Shown: positions 52,642 to 61,091 of the stretch, one piece after another
Position numbering within the stretch: position 1 is the stretch's first letter
How the letters are laid out: each line of letters opens with the position of its first letter
Source of the DNA: Spirillospora albida
Lineage (GTDB): Bacteria; Actinomycetota; Actinomycetes; Streptosporangiales; Streptosporangiaceae
Direction: 5' to 3'
NCBI RefSeq assembly: GCF_000718255.1
Contig: NZ_JOFJ01000003.1
Location: forward strand, 248,001-312,000
Length of the DNA: 64,000 nucleotides
Position numbers and translations under genes: made by a program
Notes under the pieces: generated by a model
What the model was told of the DNA's origin: nothing
Seen by the model: only the letters and a program-made list of their open reading frames with translations
Database searches by the model: none

Positions 52642-53829
52642 GTGACCAGCAGAAACGACGCGATCGCCGCACAGCATGAGGCCCGGCTGCTGTGGAGGGG
52701 CAACCGGGGCCTGTTCGCCCTCCTCCAGGCCGCCGCGCACGCCGGGCCGATCGCCCGCGTGCCCCGGCTGGGCTGGATCGTCACCGATCCCGTGCTGGCC
52801 CGCCGGGTCCTGAACGACCACGACGCGTTCAGCATGAACGGCGAGGGCGGCGTCGGCCACCTGTGGACACAGCTGTTCGGCGACGAGATGGGGCGGTTCT
52901 TCGGCGGCGCCCGGCACACCGAGGTGCGCACCCGCGTCCGGGACCTGTTCACCGAGGACGCCGCGCGCGCCCTCATCGAGCGGTCGCAGGGACCGCACCA
53001 CCGGGTCCTCGCCGGGCGGCTCGCGGCGGGCGGGACCGTCGACATCGCCGACACCGCCCGGATCCTGGCCGGCCGGATGGTCGCCGACCTGCTCGGCCTC
53101 CCCGCCGGCCTCCCCGACGCCGCCTACCGGGAGGTCTTCGCCGCCGGGGAGCGCCTCGCCGGGCTGGCCATGGGCACCGCGGCGTCCACCGAACTCGACC
53201 AGGCCACGGTCGCGGAGGCGCGCTCGATCGTCGGCGAGATCACGGCCGGGGTGCCGGACGCCTACCGCACCGCCGGCGGCGACACCCTCCTCGGCCGCTG
53301 CCGTGAGATGGGCCTCGGCCTGCCCCTCGCCACGGGGCTCGCGACGCTCCTGGTGATCGCGGGAACGGAGACGGGGGCGTCCGGGACGGTCCGCACGGCG
53401 GCCCTCCTGCACGACACGGGCCAGCAGGACGCGCTCCTCGCCGACCCGTCGCTGATGGAGAACGCCGTGAGGGAGGGCCTGCGCGTCTCCACCCCCGCCC
53501 CCGTGATCGGACGGCACGTGGCACGCGACGCCGAGGTCGGCGGGCGCGTCCTGCGCCGCGGCGAGCGCGTCCTCGTCCTGACCTACCTCGCGACCAACGG
53601 CGCCGGGCCGTTCGACGTCCGGCGCCCTTACATCCCGGAGACGCGCCAGCTGTGGTTCGGCGCGGGACGGCACCTGTGCCTGGGCGCCGCCGTCGCCCGC
53701 GCGCAGGTCGCCCGGATGCTGGAGACCCTGCACGCGGACGGCCGCCCCTACCGCGTGGAGGGGCGCCGCGCCGCCCGCCGCGTCCTGGTCCCCGCCTACG
53801 CGGAACTGCGCGTCGCGGCCGCCCGCTGA
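52642..53829 (+). CDS. Cytochrome P450 divergent from the ketosynthase operon
   Basis: A 395-residue P450. The I-helix is LLVIAGTETGASG, ExxR REGLR, and the haem loop LWFGAGRHLCLGAAVA. GTG at 52642, apparently leaderless. It diverges from the ketosynthase gene, so the two likely share control and product. It is followed after 74 bp by fadA5, but a KstR-like box separates them, suggesting that it belongs with the ketosynthase operon rather than the steroid genes. Confidence 0.92.
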   Translation: MTSRNDAIAAQHEARLLWRGNRGLFALLQAAAHAGPIARVPRLGWIVTDPVLARRVLNDHDAFSMNGEGGVGHLWTQLFGDEMGRFFGGARHTEVRTRVRDLFTEDAARALIERSQGPHHRVLAGRLAAGGTVDIADTARILAGRMVADLLGLPAGLPDAAYREVFAAGERLAGLAMGTAASTELDQATVAEARSIVGEITAGVPDAYRTAGGDTLLGRCREMGLGLPLATGLATLLVIAGTETGASGTVRTAALLHDTGQQDALLADPSLMENAVREGLRVSTPAPVIGRHVARDAEVGGRVLRRGERVLVLTYLATNGAGPFDVRRPYIPETRQLWFGAGRHLCLGAAVARAQVARMLETLHADGRPYRVEGRRAARRVLVPAYAELRVAAAR

Positions 53830-53841
53830 TCGGGACCCCGC

Positions 53842-53870
53842 TTCCGCGCAAAATTAGAACCGGTTACCGT
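53842..53870 (+). promoter_or_regulatory. fadA5 promoter with KstR-like box
   Basis: TAGAACCGGTTACC (53855-53868) fits TNNAACNNGTTNNA at all but the last position. TTCCGC (53842-53847), a 17-base spacer and TACCGT (53865-53870) make a possible promoter overlapping the box, 34 bp before the fadA5 start. Confidence 0.7.
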
Positions 53871-53903
53871 CGGGGGTCGAATCTCGTTCTAGAAGGAGAC
53901 CGC

Positions 53904-55064
53904 ATGGGTACCCCGGTGATCGTGGAGGCGGTGCGCACGCCGCTGGGCAAGCGCAACGGCTGGCTCGCTGGCCTGAAAGCCCAGGCCGTGCTCGCCCACA
54001 CACTGACGGCGGCGATCGACCGCGCGGGCATCGCGGCGGCCGAGGTGGAACAGGTTTTCGCCGGCTGCGTGACGCAGGCGGGCGAGCAGGGCGGGCACGT
54101 CGGCCGGTACGCCTGGCTGTACGCGGGGCTGCCCTGGCAGACCGGCGTGACCACGATCGACGCCCAGTGCGGCTCCGCGCAGCAGGCCGTGCACCTGGCC
54201 GCCTCGCAGATCGCGGCGGGGGTCGTGGACGTCGCGATCGGCTGCGGCGTCGAGGTCATGAGCCGGTCGCCGCTCGGCAGCAACGTGCTGCCCGCGAACC
54301 CGCGTCCGGACGACTGGTCGCTCGACATGCCGAACCAGTTCGAGGCGGCCGAGCGCATCGCGACGCGGCGCGGCCTCACCCGGGAGGACCTGGACGCGTT
54401 CGGCGCCCGGTCGCAGCAGCTCGCCGCGAAGGCGTGGGCGGACAACCGGTTCGAGCGGGAGATCGCGCCGATCGAGGCGCCCGTGCTGGACGCCGAGGGC
54501 AACCCCACCGGCGAGACCCGGACGGTCACCCGCGACCAGGGGCTGCGCGAGACGACCGCCGAGGGGCTCGGAAAGCTCAAGCCCGTCCTCGGCGAGGGCA
54601 CCCGGCACACCGCCGGGACCTCGTCGCAGATCTCGGACGGCGCCGCCGCGGTGGTGCTGATGTCGGAGGAGAAGGCGCGCGCCCTGGGGTTGCGGCCGCG
54701 GGCGCGGATCCGGGCGCAGGCCCTGGTCGGCGGCGAGCCGTACTACCACCTGGACGGCCCGGTGCAGTCGACCGAGCGGGTGCTCGCGCGGGCCGGGATG
54801 ACGATGAACGACATCGACATCACCGAGGTCAACGAGGCGTTCGCCTCCGTCGCGCTGTCCTGGGCGTCGGTCCACGAGCCGGACTTGGACAAGGTGAACG
54901 TCAACGGCGGCGCGATCGCGATCGGTCACCCGGTCGGCGCGACCGGCTCCCGGCTGATCACGACGGCGCTGCACGAGCTGGAGCGCCGGGACGCCGGAAC
55001 GGCCCTGATCACGATGTGCTGCGGCGGAGCCCTCTCCACCGCGACGATCATCGAGCGTGTCTGA
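53904..55064 (+). CDS. fadA5: Steroid beta-ketothiolase FadA5
   Basis: A 386-residue thiolase that cleaves acetyl-CoA from 3-ketosteroid-CoA side chains in cholesterol degradation. ATG at 53904 follows AGAAGGAGA. Catalytic residues: Cys89 in DAQCGSAQQAVHL, His342 in GHPVGATGSR and Cys372 in ITMCCGGALS. KRNGWLAGLKA, DMPNQFEAAERIA, QALVGGEPYYHLDGPVQST and ASVALSWASVHEPD match mycobacterial FadA5 rather than generic acetyl-CoA acetyltransferases. A KstR-like box lies upstream and two CYP125-type genes downstream. Confidence 0.93.
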   Translation: MGTPVIVEAVRTPLGKRNGWLAGLKAQAVLAHTLTAAIDRAGIAAAEVEQVFAGCVTQAGEQGGHVGRYAWLYAGLPWQTGVTTIDAQCGSAQQAVHLAASQIAAGVVDVAIGCGVEVMSRSPLGSNVLPANPRPDDWSLDMPNQFEAAERIATRRGLTREDLDAFGARSQQLAAKAWADNRFEREIAPIEAPVLDAEGNPTGETRTVTRDQGLRETTAEGLGKLKPVLGEGTRHTAGTSSQISDGAAAVVLMSEEKARALGLRPRARIRAQALVGGEPYYHLDGPVQSTERVLARAGMTMNDIDITEVNEAFASVALSWASVHEPDLDKVNVNGGAIAIGHPVGATGSRLITTALHELERRDAGTALITMCCGGALSTATIIERV

Positions 55065-55126
55065 CACCGGCGGGACGGGGCGGGCCGCGGCCCGCCCCGT
55101 CGTCCCGCGGCACGGAGGGCGTGGGC

Positions 55127-56122
55127 GTGCGACCGGAACCTGAGGATCTCGGCGGCGGACTGTGGAGCGTTCCGGTCCCCATTCCGGGCAATCCGCTCGC
55201 GTACACGCTGGTGTACGCGATCGAGAGCCCGCGCGGCCCGGTGCTCGTCGACGCGGGCTGGCAGCACGAGGACGCCTGGACCGCCCTGCGCGACGGCCTC
55301 GGCTCCCTCGGCGTGGACATCGCCGACGTGCACGGGGTCGTGGTCACCCACTACCACCCCGATCACGCGGGGCTGGCGGGCCGGGTGCGCGAGACGTCCG
55401 GCGCGTGGATCGGGATGCACCACCTGGACGCGGACGTCATCCGGAGGTTCCGCGCCGCCGTCGAGGACGATCCGCAGCGCGCCTTCGAGAAGGCGGCGGT
55501 GCGGATGGCGGGCGGCGAGGAGTCGGAACTCCCCGGCGCGGGCGAGCCGGGCGAGCGGGTCCAGCCGCCCGCGCTCCCGGACCGGGAGCTCACCGACGGC
55601 GACCTCGTCGACGTGCCGGGCCGCAAGCTGCGGGTCGTGTGGACGCCGGGCCACTCCCCCGGCCACATCTGCCTCCATCTGGAGGACGGCGACCGGATCT
55701 TCACCGGTGACCACGTCCTGCCCCGCATCACGCCGCACATCGGGCTCTACCCCTACGACCAGCCCGACGTGGACCCGCTGGGCGACTTCCTCGGCTCCCT
55801 GGCCCGGGTGGCGGGGATGGACGTGGCGGAGGTCCTGCCCGCCCACCAGTACCGGTTCACCGGGCTGCGGGGCCGCGCCGACGAGATCATCGGCCATCAC
55901 GAGGAGCGCCTCGCGGAGGTCGCCGCGCTGCTGTCGGACCGCCCGGTCACGCTGTGGGAGCTGACCTCCGGGCTGACGTGGCGGCATCCCTGGCCGGCCA
56001 TGGAGTTCCAGGCGCGCCGGATGGCCGCCGCCGAGGCCGCCGCCCACCTGCGCACCCTGGAGAACCGGGGCGTCGCGGTCCGTGTCGGCACGGACGATCC
56101 GCTCCGCTTCACCCTCCGTTAG
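55127..56122 (+). CDS. MBL-fold metallohydrolase
   Basis: A 331-residue metallo-beta-lactamase-fold hydrolase. The metal motif is VVTHYHPDHAGLAG, then TPGHSPGHICLHLEDGDRIFTGDHVLPRITPH, and a late His in LPAHQYRFTG. A C-terminal helical part resembles the LACTB2-like domain. GTG at 55127 has GGAGGG seven bases upstream; GTG at 55121 is too close to it. It is probably co-transcribed with fadA5 (62-bp gap) and ends at a terminator. It might hydrolyse a CoA thioester in the same pathway; this is inference. Confidence 0.85.
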   Translation: MRPEPEDLGGGLWSVPVPIPGNPLAYTLVYAIESPRGPVLVDAGWQHEDAWTALRDGLGSLGVDIADVHGVVVTHYHPDHAGLAGRVRETSGAWIGMHHLDADVIRRFRAAVEDDPQRAFEKAAVRMAGGEESELPGAGEPGERVQPPALPDRELTDGDLVDVPGRKLRVVWTPGHSPGHICLHLEDGDRIFTGDHVLPRITPHIGLYPYDQPDVDPLGDFLGSLARVAGMDVAEVLPAHQYRFTGLRGRADEIIGHHEERLAEVAALLSDRPVTLWELTSGLTWRHPWPAMEFQARRMAAAEAAAHLRTLENRGVAVRVGTDDPLRFTLR

Positions 56123-56135
56123 TTCGGCCACCTCG

Positions 56136-56165
56136 GGCCCCTCCGCCGACCGCGGAGGGGCCTTT
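56136..56165 (+). terminator. Terminator after the MBL hydrolase
   Basis: GGCCCCTCCGC (56136-56146) and GCGGAGGGGCC (56152-56162) form a perfect 11-bp stem with a 5-base loop followed by TTT. It separates the fadA5-MBL unit from the P450 genes. Confidence 0.85.
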
Positions 56166-56216
56166 CGCGCGCGCCGTCAATGCCGGACGGGCCGGTGCGA
56201 CCGATGTCACTATCGC

Positions 56217-56265
56217 CGTCTAGACCCTTGATGAGACTCCAGTCTCATGTTAGAAATCGTCTAGA
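56217..56265 (+). promoter_or_regulatory. CYP125-like gene promoter with operator in spacer
   Basis: TTGATG (56228-56233), a 17-base spacer and TAGAAA (56251-56256, preceded by TG as in extended -10s) form a promoter. The spacer holds most of the perfect palindrome ATGAGACT-CC-AGTCTCAT (56231-56248). Direct repeats CGTCTAGA (56217-56224 and 56258-56265) flank it. This is a TetR-like operator layout and differs from the KstR box. Confidence 0.68.
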
Positions 56266-56347
56266 TCGTCTTGCCCAAGCAAGCGCTCAGTTATGCATCG
56301 TCGCCACCGTTCGGTGGGGTCACCCCCGGCATGAAGGGCCCGTCCAC

Positions 56348-57622
56348 ATGGCACCTGAACCCCGTACCGCGCCCGCGTTCGCCGCCGAGACCGCCGCCCC
56401 CGCCGCCCCCCGGATCGACGTCGTCGACCCCGGCGTCTACGAGAAGGGCGGCGCGCCCCACGAGCAGTTCACGTGGCTGCGCGCGAACGACCCCGTCCAC
56501 TGGCACCCGGACCCGAACGAGGGCGTCCCGGGCTTCTGGGCGATCACGCGGCACGAGGACGTGGTGCGCGTCTCGCGGAACCCCGACCCGTACTCCTCGC
56601 ACGCCCGGACGTCGATGTTCGAGGAGTTCACCGACGACGACATCGCGCTCTACGGGCAGATGATGCTGTTCCAGGACCCGCCGGACCACACCCGGCTCCG
56701 CGGCATGGTGAACAAGGGCTTCACCCCCCGGATGATCGGCCGGCTGGAGGACCACATCCGGGAGAGCTGCCACCAGCTCATCGACGAGGCGACCGGGCTC
56801 GGCGAGTGCGACTTCGTGGAGGAGTTCGCCGTGCCGCTGCCGCTGTTCACCATCTGCGAGCTGCTCGGCGCCCCGATGGAGGACCGCGAGAAGATCTTCC
56901 ACTGGTCGAACAAGCTGGTCGCGTTCAACGACCCCGAGTTCATCGGTGACAAGACCGAGTCGACGGTGTGCGCCGCCGAGTTCGCCGAGTGGGGCGGGCA
57001 GCTCGCCGCCGCCCGCGCGTCCACGCCGCGCGACGACATCGTGACCAAGCTCCTGCAGCCCGACGCGGACGGCAACAAGATCACCCTTGAGGAGTTCCAG
57101 CTCTTCATCATCATGCTGTCGATCGCGGGCAACGAGACGACCCGGACCGCGACCGCCGGCGGCATGATCGCCTTCTTCGAGAACCCCGACCAGTGGGAGC
57201 GCCTCAAGGCCGACCGGAGCCTGCTGCCGACGGCCGTCGAGGAGATCGTCCGCTGGGTGAGCCCGCTCAACCAGTTCCGCCGCCAGGCGATCAGGGACGT
57301 CGAGCTCGGCGGCAAGCAGATCAAGGCCGGCGACAAGGTCGTCATGTTCTACCCGTCCGCGAACCGCGACGAGAGCGTCTTCGAGGACCCGTTCACGTTC
57401 GACGTGGGCCGCGACCCCAACCCGCACCTCGGCTTCGGCGGCGGCGGGCCCCACTACTGCCTCGGCACCCACCTCGCCCGGCTCAACCTGCGGATCATCT
57501 TCGAGACGATCATGGACCGGATGCCCGACATCCGGCTCGCCGGGGAGCCGCGGCGACTGCGCTCCAACTTCGTCAACGGGTTCAAGGAGATCCCCGTCCG
57601 ATTCACCCCCACCAAGCGCTAG
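56348..57622 (+). CDS. Cytochrome P450, CYP125-like steroid C26-monooxygenase
   Basis: A 424-residue P450 expected to oxidise the terminal methyl of a sterol side chain. ATG at 56348. Features: an N-terminal Ala/Pro stretch, then RIDVVDPGVYEKGGAPHEQF and QDPPDHTRLRGMVNKGFTPR. The I-helix is IMLSIAGNETTRTA, with Asn before the Glu-Thr pair; the ExxR motif is EEIVR; the haem loop is LGFGGGGPHYCLG. These resemble CYP125, and fadA5 lies one gene upstream. It is followed by a closely related P450 after 48 bp. Confidence 0.88.
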   Translation: MAPEPRTAPAFAAETAAPAAPRIDVVDPGVYEKGGAPHEQFTWLRANDPVHWHPDPNEGVPGFWAITRHEDVVRVSRNPDPYSSHARTSMFEEFTDDDIALYGQMMLFQDPPDHTRLRGMVNKGFTPRMIGRLEDHIRESCHQLIDEATGLGECDFVEEFAVPLPLFTICELLGAPMEDREKIFHWSNKLVAFNDPEFIGDKTESTVCAAEFAEWGGQLAAARASTPRDDIVTKLLQPDADGNKITLEEFQLFIIMLSIAGNETTRTATAGGMIAFFENPDQWERLKADRSLLPTAVEEIVRWVSPLNQFRRQAIRDVELGGKQIKAGDKVVMFYPSANRDESVFEDPFTFDVGRDPNPHLGFGGGGPHYCLGTHLARLNLRIIFETIMDRMPDIRLAGEPRRLRSNFVNGFKEIPVRFTPTKR

Positions 57623-57670
57623 ACCGGGAAGTGTCGGCGGGAGATCCTTTCCGCAACAAGGAGGTTCGCG

Positions 57671-58909
57671 GTGAAGATCACTCCCCCGGCGATCGACCTG
57701 GTGGACCCCGGCGCGTACGAGCGCGCCGGGATCCCGCACGCGCAGCTCGCCTGGCTGCGCGAGCACGATCCGGTGCACCGGCACCACGGCGACCCCGAGC
57801 GCGGCAACCCGCCCTTCTGGGCGGTGACCCGTCACGCGGACGTCGTGCACGTGTCGCGGCATCCGGAGCTGTTCTCGTCCTACGAGCGGCTCGCGCTGTT
57901 CGACGAGCCCACCGAGGAGCATCTGCTGCTCCAGCGGATGATGATGCTCAACCAGGACCCGCCCGACCACACCCGCAAGCGGAGCATCGTCAACCGGGGC
58001 TTCACCAAGCGCGCCATCGGCGCGCTGGAGGAGCACATCCGGGACATCTGCCGGCGGCTCGTCGCCGAGACCCTCGAGCGCGGGGACGAGGCCGACTTCG
58101 TCCGCGACCTCGCCGCCCCGCTGCCGCTCTACGTCATCTGCGAGCTGCTCGGCGCCCCGCCCGAGGACCGGCAGAAGATCTTCGACTGGTCGAACACGCT
58201 GATCGGCGCGGACGACCCGGACTTCCAGATCACGCCGGAGGACGGCCAGCGGGCCGCGGGCGAGCTGTACGCGTACGCCAACACCCTCGCGGAGGAGCGG
58301 CGGAGGAACCCGCGCGAGGACATCGTCACGAAGCTGCTCCAGCCGGACGCGGACGGCGAGATCCTCTCCGGCGACGAGTTCGAGCTGTTCATCATGCTGC
58401 TGTCGGTCGCGGGCAACGAGACGACGCGCAACGCCGCGTCCGGCGGGATGCTCGCGCTCCTGGAGCACCCGGACCAGTGGGCGCGCCTGAAGGCCGACCC
58501 GAAGCTCGTGTGGACGGCGGCAGACGAGATCGTCCGGTGGGTGACGCCGGTCAACCTCTTCCGCCGCACCGCCGTGCGCGACACCGAACTCGGCGGGCGG
58601 GAGATCGCGGCGGGCGACAAGGTCGTCGTGTTCTACGGCTCCGCGAACCGCGACGAGAGCGTCTTCACCGACCCCCGCACGTTCGACATCGGCCGCGATC
58701 CGAACCCCCACCTGGGCTTCGGCGGCGGCGGGCCGCACTTCTGCCTCGGCGCCCACCTCGCCCGCCTTGAGCTCGGTGTACTTTTCGAAACACTTTTGGA
58801 CGCGATGCCCAATATTGAACTCAGCGGTAACGTACGGAGGCTAAGGTCTAGTTTCATCAACGGCATCAAGGAGATGCCGGTGCGCGTGCGCCCGGCGATC
58901 CTCGGCTGA
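57671..58909 (+). CDS. Cytochrome P450, CYP125/CYP142-type paralogue
   Basis: A 412-residue P450 built like its upstream neighbour: IDLVDPGAYERAGIPHAQL, NQDPPDHTRKRSIVNRGFTKR, I-helix MLLSVAGNETTRNA, ExxR DEIVR and haem loop LGFGGGGPHFCLG. GTG at 57671 follows a strong AAGGAGGT (57658-57665). A tandem duplicate, or a CYP142-like partner giving the other side-chain stereochemistry, would explain two such genes; which applies cannot be told here. It is probably co-transcribed with the gene before it. Confidence 0.88.
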   Translation: MKITPPAIDLVDPGAYERAGIPHAQLAWLREHDPVHRHHGDPERGNPPFWAVTRHADVVHVSRHPELFSSYERLALFDEPTEEHLLLQRMMMLNQDPPDHTRKRSIVNRGFTKRAIGALEEHIRDICRRLVAETLERGDEADFVRDLAAPLPLYVICELLGAPPEDRQKIFDWSNTLIGADDPDFQITPEDGQRAAGELYAYANTLAEERRRNPREDIVTKLLQPDADGEILSGDEFELFIMLLSVAGNETTRNAASGGMLALLEHPDQWARLKADPKLVWTAADEIVRWVTPVNLFRRTAVRDTELGGREIAAGDKVVVFYGSANRDESVFTDPRTFDIGRDPNPHLGFGGGGPHFCLGAHLARLELGVLFETLLDAMPNIELSGNVRRLRSSFINGIKEMPVRVRPAILG

Positions 58910-58937
58910 CGGGAGCGGTGTGTGGCAGGGGCATGGC

Positions 58938-60239
58938 GTGAGTGAGGCAGATGAGCCGCTGGACGGTCGCTTGCGCGTGGCCCTGCTCTCCTACCGGAGC
59001 AAGCCGCACTGTGGCGGGCAGGGCGTCTACCTGCGGCACCTGAGCCGGGAACTGGTCGATCTCGGGCACCGCGTCGAGGTGCTGTCCGGCCAGCCCTATC
59101 CCGAGCTGGACCGCGACGAGATCGTCCTGACGAAGCTCCCGAGCCTCGACCTGTACCGGGACGACGACCCGTTCCGCACCCCCGGGCTGCGCGAGTTCCG
59201 CGACTGGATCGACGTCCTGGAGTTCGCCCACATGAAGACCGGCGGCTTCCCCGAGCCGCTGACCTTCAGCCTGCGGGCGCTGCGCGAGCTGAGGCGCCGC
59301 CGCGCCGACTTCGACGTCGTCCACGACAACCAGGTCCTCGGCCTCGGCAACCTCGGCATCACCCGGCTCGGGCTGCCGCTCGTGACGAGCATCCACCACC
59401 CGATCAGCGTCGACCGCAAGATCGACCTGGAGGCCGCGCGCGGCATCAAGCAGAAGCTCGGCAAGCGGCGCTGGTACGGGTTCGTGCAGATGCAGTCGCA
59501 GGTGTCCCGGCGGATCGGCCCGGTGCTGACCGTCTCGGACTCCTCCAAGGTCGACATCGTCAAGGACTTCAAGGTCGACCCCCGCGACATCGAGACCCTT
59601 CCGCTCGGTGTCGACACCCGCATCTTCCACCCGCGCGGCGAGCGCGTCCCGGGCCGGGTCGTGGCGATGGCCAGCGCCGACGCCCCGATCAAGGGCGTGG
59701 ACGTGCTGCTGCGCGCGGTCGCCAAGGTCGCCACCGAGCGGGACGTCCACGTCATCGTGGTGAGCCGCCCGAAGAAGGACGGCCCGACCGAGCGGCTCGT
59801 CCGCGAGCTCGCGCTCGGCGACCGGGTGCGGTTCGTCAGCGGCATCAGCGACGACGAGCTCGGCGAACTGCTGGCGTCCGCCGAGGTCGCGACCGTCCCG
59901 TCCCGGTACGAGGGCTTCTCGCTGCCGGCCGTGGAGCACATGGCCTCCGGGACGCCGCTGGTCGCGAGCCGCGCGGGAGCGCTGCCCGAGGTCGTCGGCG
60001 ACGCCGGGATCCTGGTCGCGCCCGGCGACGTGGAGGAGCTCGCCGCCACCCTGCACCGGCTGCTCGGCTCCCCGGACGAGCGCGCCCGGGTGGGCGCCGC
60101 CGGGCTGGCCCGCGTCCAGGAGCGGTTCGCCTGGCCGGCGGTGGCGAGGGCCACCGTCGAGCACTACCGCGCGGCGATCGTCCAGCAGAACTACCTCAGG
60201 CTGGCGGCGGCGAAGAGGCGCCGGTCCGACACGGGCTGA
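58938..60239 (+). CDS. Glycosyltransferase family 4
   Basis: A retaining GT-B glycosyltransferase of about 433 residues. Its N-terminal domain starts RVALLSYRSKPHCGGQGVYLRHL. The GT4 donor domain includes LPLGVDTRIFHPRG, then VTVPSRYEGFSLPAVEHMASGTPLVASRAGALPEVVGDAG (EX7E motif). GTG at 58938 is chosen; GTG at 58920 would add six residues. It is first of three same-strand genes with a methyltransferase and a toroid protein. Donor and acceptor are unknown. Confidence 0.87.
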   Translation: MSEADEPLDGRLRVALLSYRSKPHCGGQGVYLRHLSRELVDLGHRVEVLSGQPYPELDRDEIVLTKLPSLDLYRDDDPFRTPGLREFRDWIDVLEFAHMKTGGFPEPLTFSLRALRELRRRRADFDVVHDNQVLGLGNLGITRLGLPLVTSIHHPISVDRKIDLEAARGIKQKLGKRRWYGFVQMQSQVSRRIGPVLTVSDSSKVDIVKDFKVDPRDIETLPLGVDTRIFHPRGERVPGRVVAMASADAPIKGVDVLLRAVAKVATERDVHVIVVSRPKKDGPTERLVRELALGDRVRFVSGISDDELGELLASAEVATVPSRYEGFSLPAVEHMASGTPLVASRAGALPEVVGDAGILVAPGDVEELAATLHRLLGSPDERARVGAAGLARVQERFAWPAVARATVEHYRAAIVQQNYLRLAAAKRRRSDTG

Positions 60240-60329
60240 GCCCGGCACGGGCCGGGCCGAGAAGGCCGAGTCTGGGAGAGACCAGGGGACCCCGCGACCG
60301 GGCGTCCCCCGTACGGAAGGAGCACGACC

Positions 60330-61091
60330 CTGCTGACCGTGGATTTCCAGCGGTTCCGCATCACCCACGGAGACCGCGTCCTCGACATGGGATGCGGTGC
60401 CGGACGGCACGCCTTCGAGCTGTACCGCCGGGGTGCGAACGTCGTGGCCTTCGACATGGACGCCGAGGAGCTCAAGGGCGTCGACACGATGTTCGGGGCC
60501 ATGCGGCTCGAGGGCGAGGTCCCCGAGGACACGACCGCCGAGACCGTGCAGGGCGACGCGCTCGACATGCCGTTCCCCGACGACCACTTCGACTCGATCA
60601 TCGCGTCCGAGGTGCTGGAGCACATCCCCGACGACATGCGCGCGATGCGCGAGCTGCTGCGCGTGCTGAAGCCCGGCGGGCGCCTCGCGGTGACCGTGCC
60701 GAGCTGGCTGCCGGAGCGGATCTGCTGGGCGCTGTCGGAGGACTACCACACCGCTCCCGGCGGGCACGTGCGGATCTACACCCGCGCCGAGCTCGAGGCG
60801 AAGCTCAAGTCCACCGGGTTCCGGATCGGCGGCCACCACCACGCGCACGGGCTGCACGCCCCGTACTGGTGGATCAAGTGCGCGGTCGGCGTCGACAACG
60901 ACGGCAACCCGCTCGCGAAGGCGTACCACCAGATCCTCGTGTGGGACATCATGAAGCGGCCGCTCGCCACGCGCGCCGCCGAGGCCCTGATGAACCCGCT
61001 GATCGGCAAGAGCGTCGTCGTCTACGTCGACAAGCCCGCGGTGCCGGGCGCCGCGGCCGCACCCGCCGGGGAGACCGCGGATGCGGTCTGA
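60330..61091 (+). CDS. Class I SAM-dependent methyltransferase (possible CTG start)
   Basis: About 253 residues. Motif I is RVLDMGCGAGRHAFEL, motif II NVVAFDMDAEEL, then GDALDMPFPDDHFDSIIASEVLEHI and LKPGGRLAVTVPSW. The first standard start is GTG at 60339 (VDFQRF), but GGAAGGAG (60315-60322) is 16 bases from it and only 7 from a CTG at 60330, which would give the LLTVDFQRF N-terminus; from memory, relatives begin MLTVDF. It overlaps the next gene by 11 bp. A His-rich loop (GGHHHAHGLHAPYW) may sit near the acceptor site. Confidence 0.85.
   Translation: MLTVDFQRFRITHGDRVLDMGCGAGRHAFELYRRGANVVAFDMDAEELKGVDTMFGAMRLEGEVPEDTTAETVQGDALDMPFPDDHFDSIIASEVLEHIPDDMRAMRELLRVLKPGGRLAVTVPSWLPERICWALSEDYHTAPGGHVRIYTRAELEAKLKSTGFRIGGHHHAHGLHAPYWWIKCAVGVDNDGNPLAKAYHQILVWDIMKRPLATRAAEALMNPLIGKSVVVYVDKPAVPGAAAAPAGETADAV

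Noticed and set aside
50668..53733. A 1021-codon minus-strand frame spanning GT2, the ketosynthase and the P450 at 52642
   Set aside because: Only its last 253 codons (GT2) are coding; the rest runs out of frame or antisense to genes with clear catalytic motifs.
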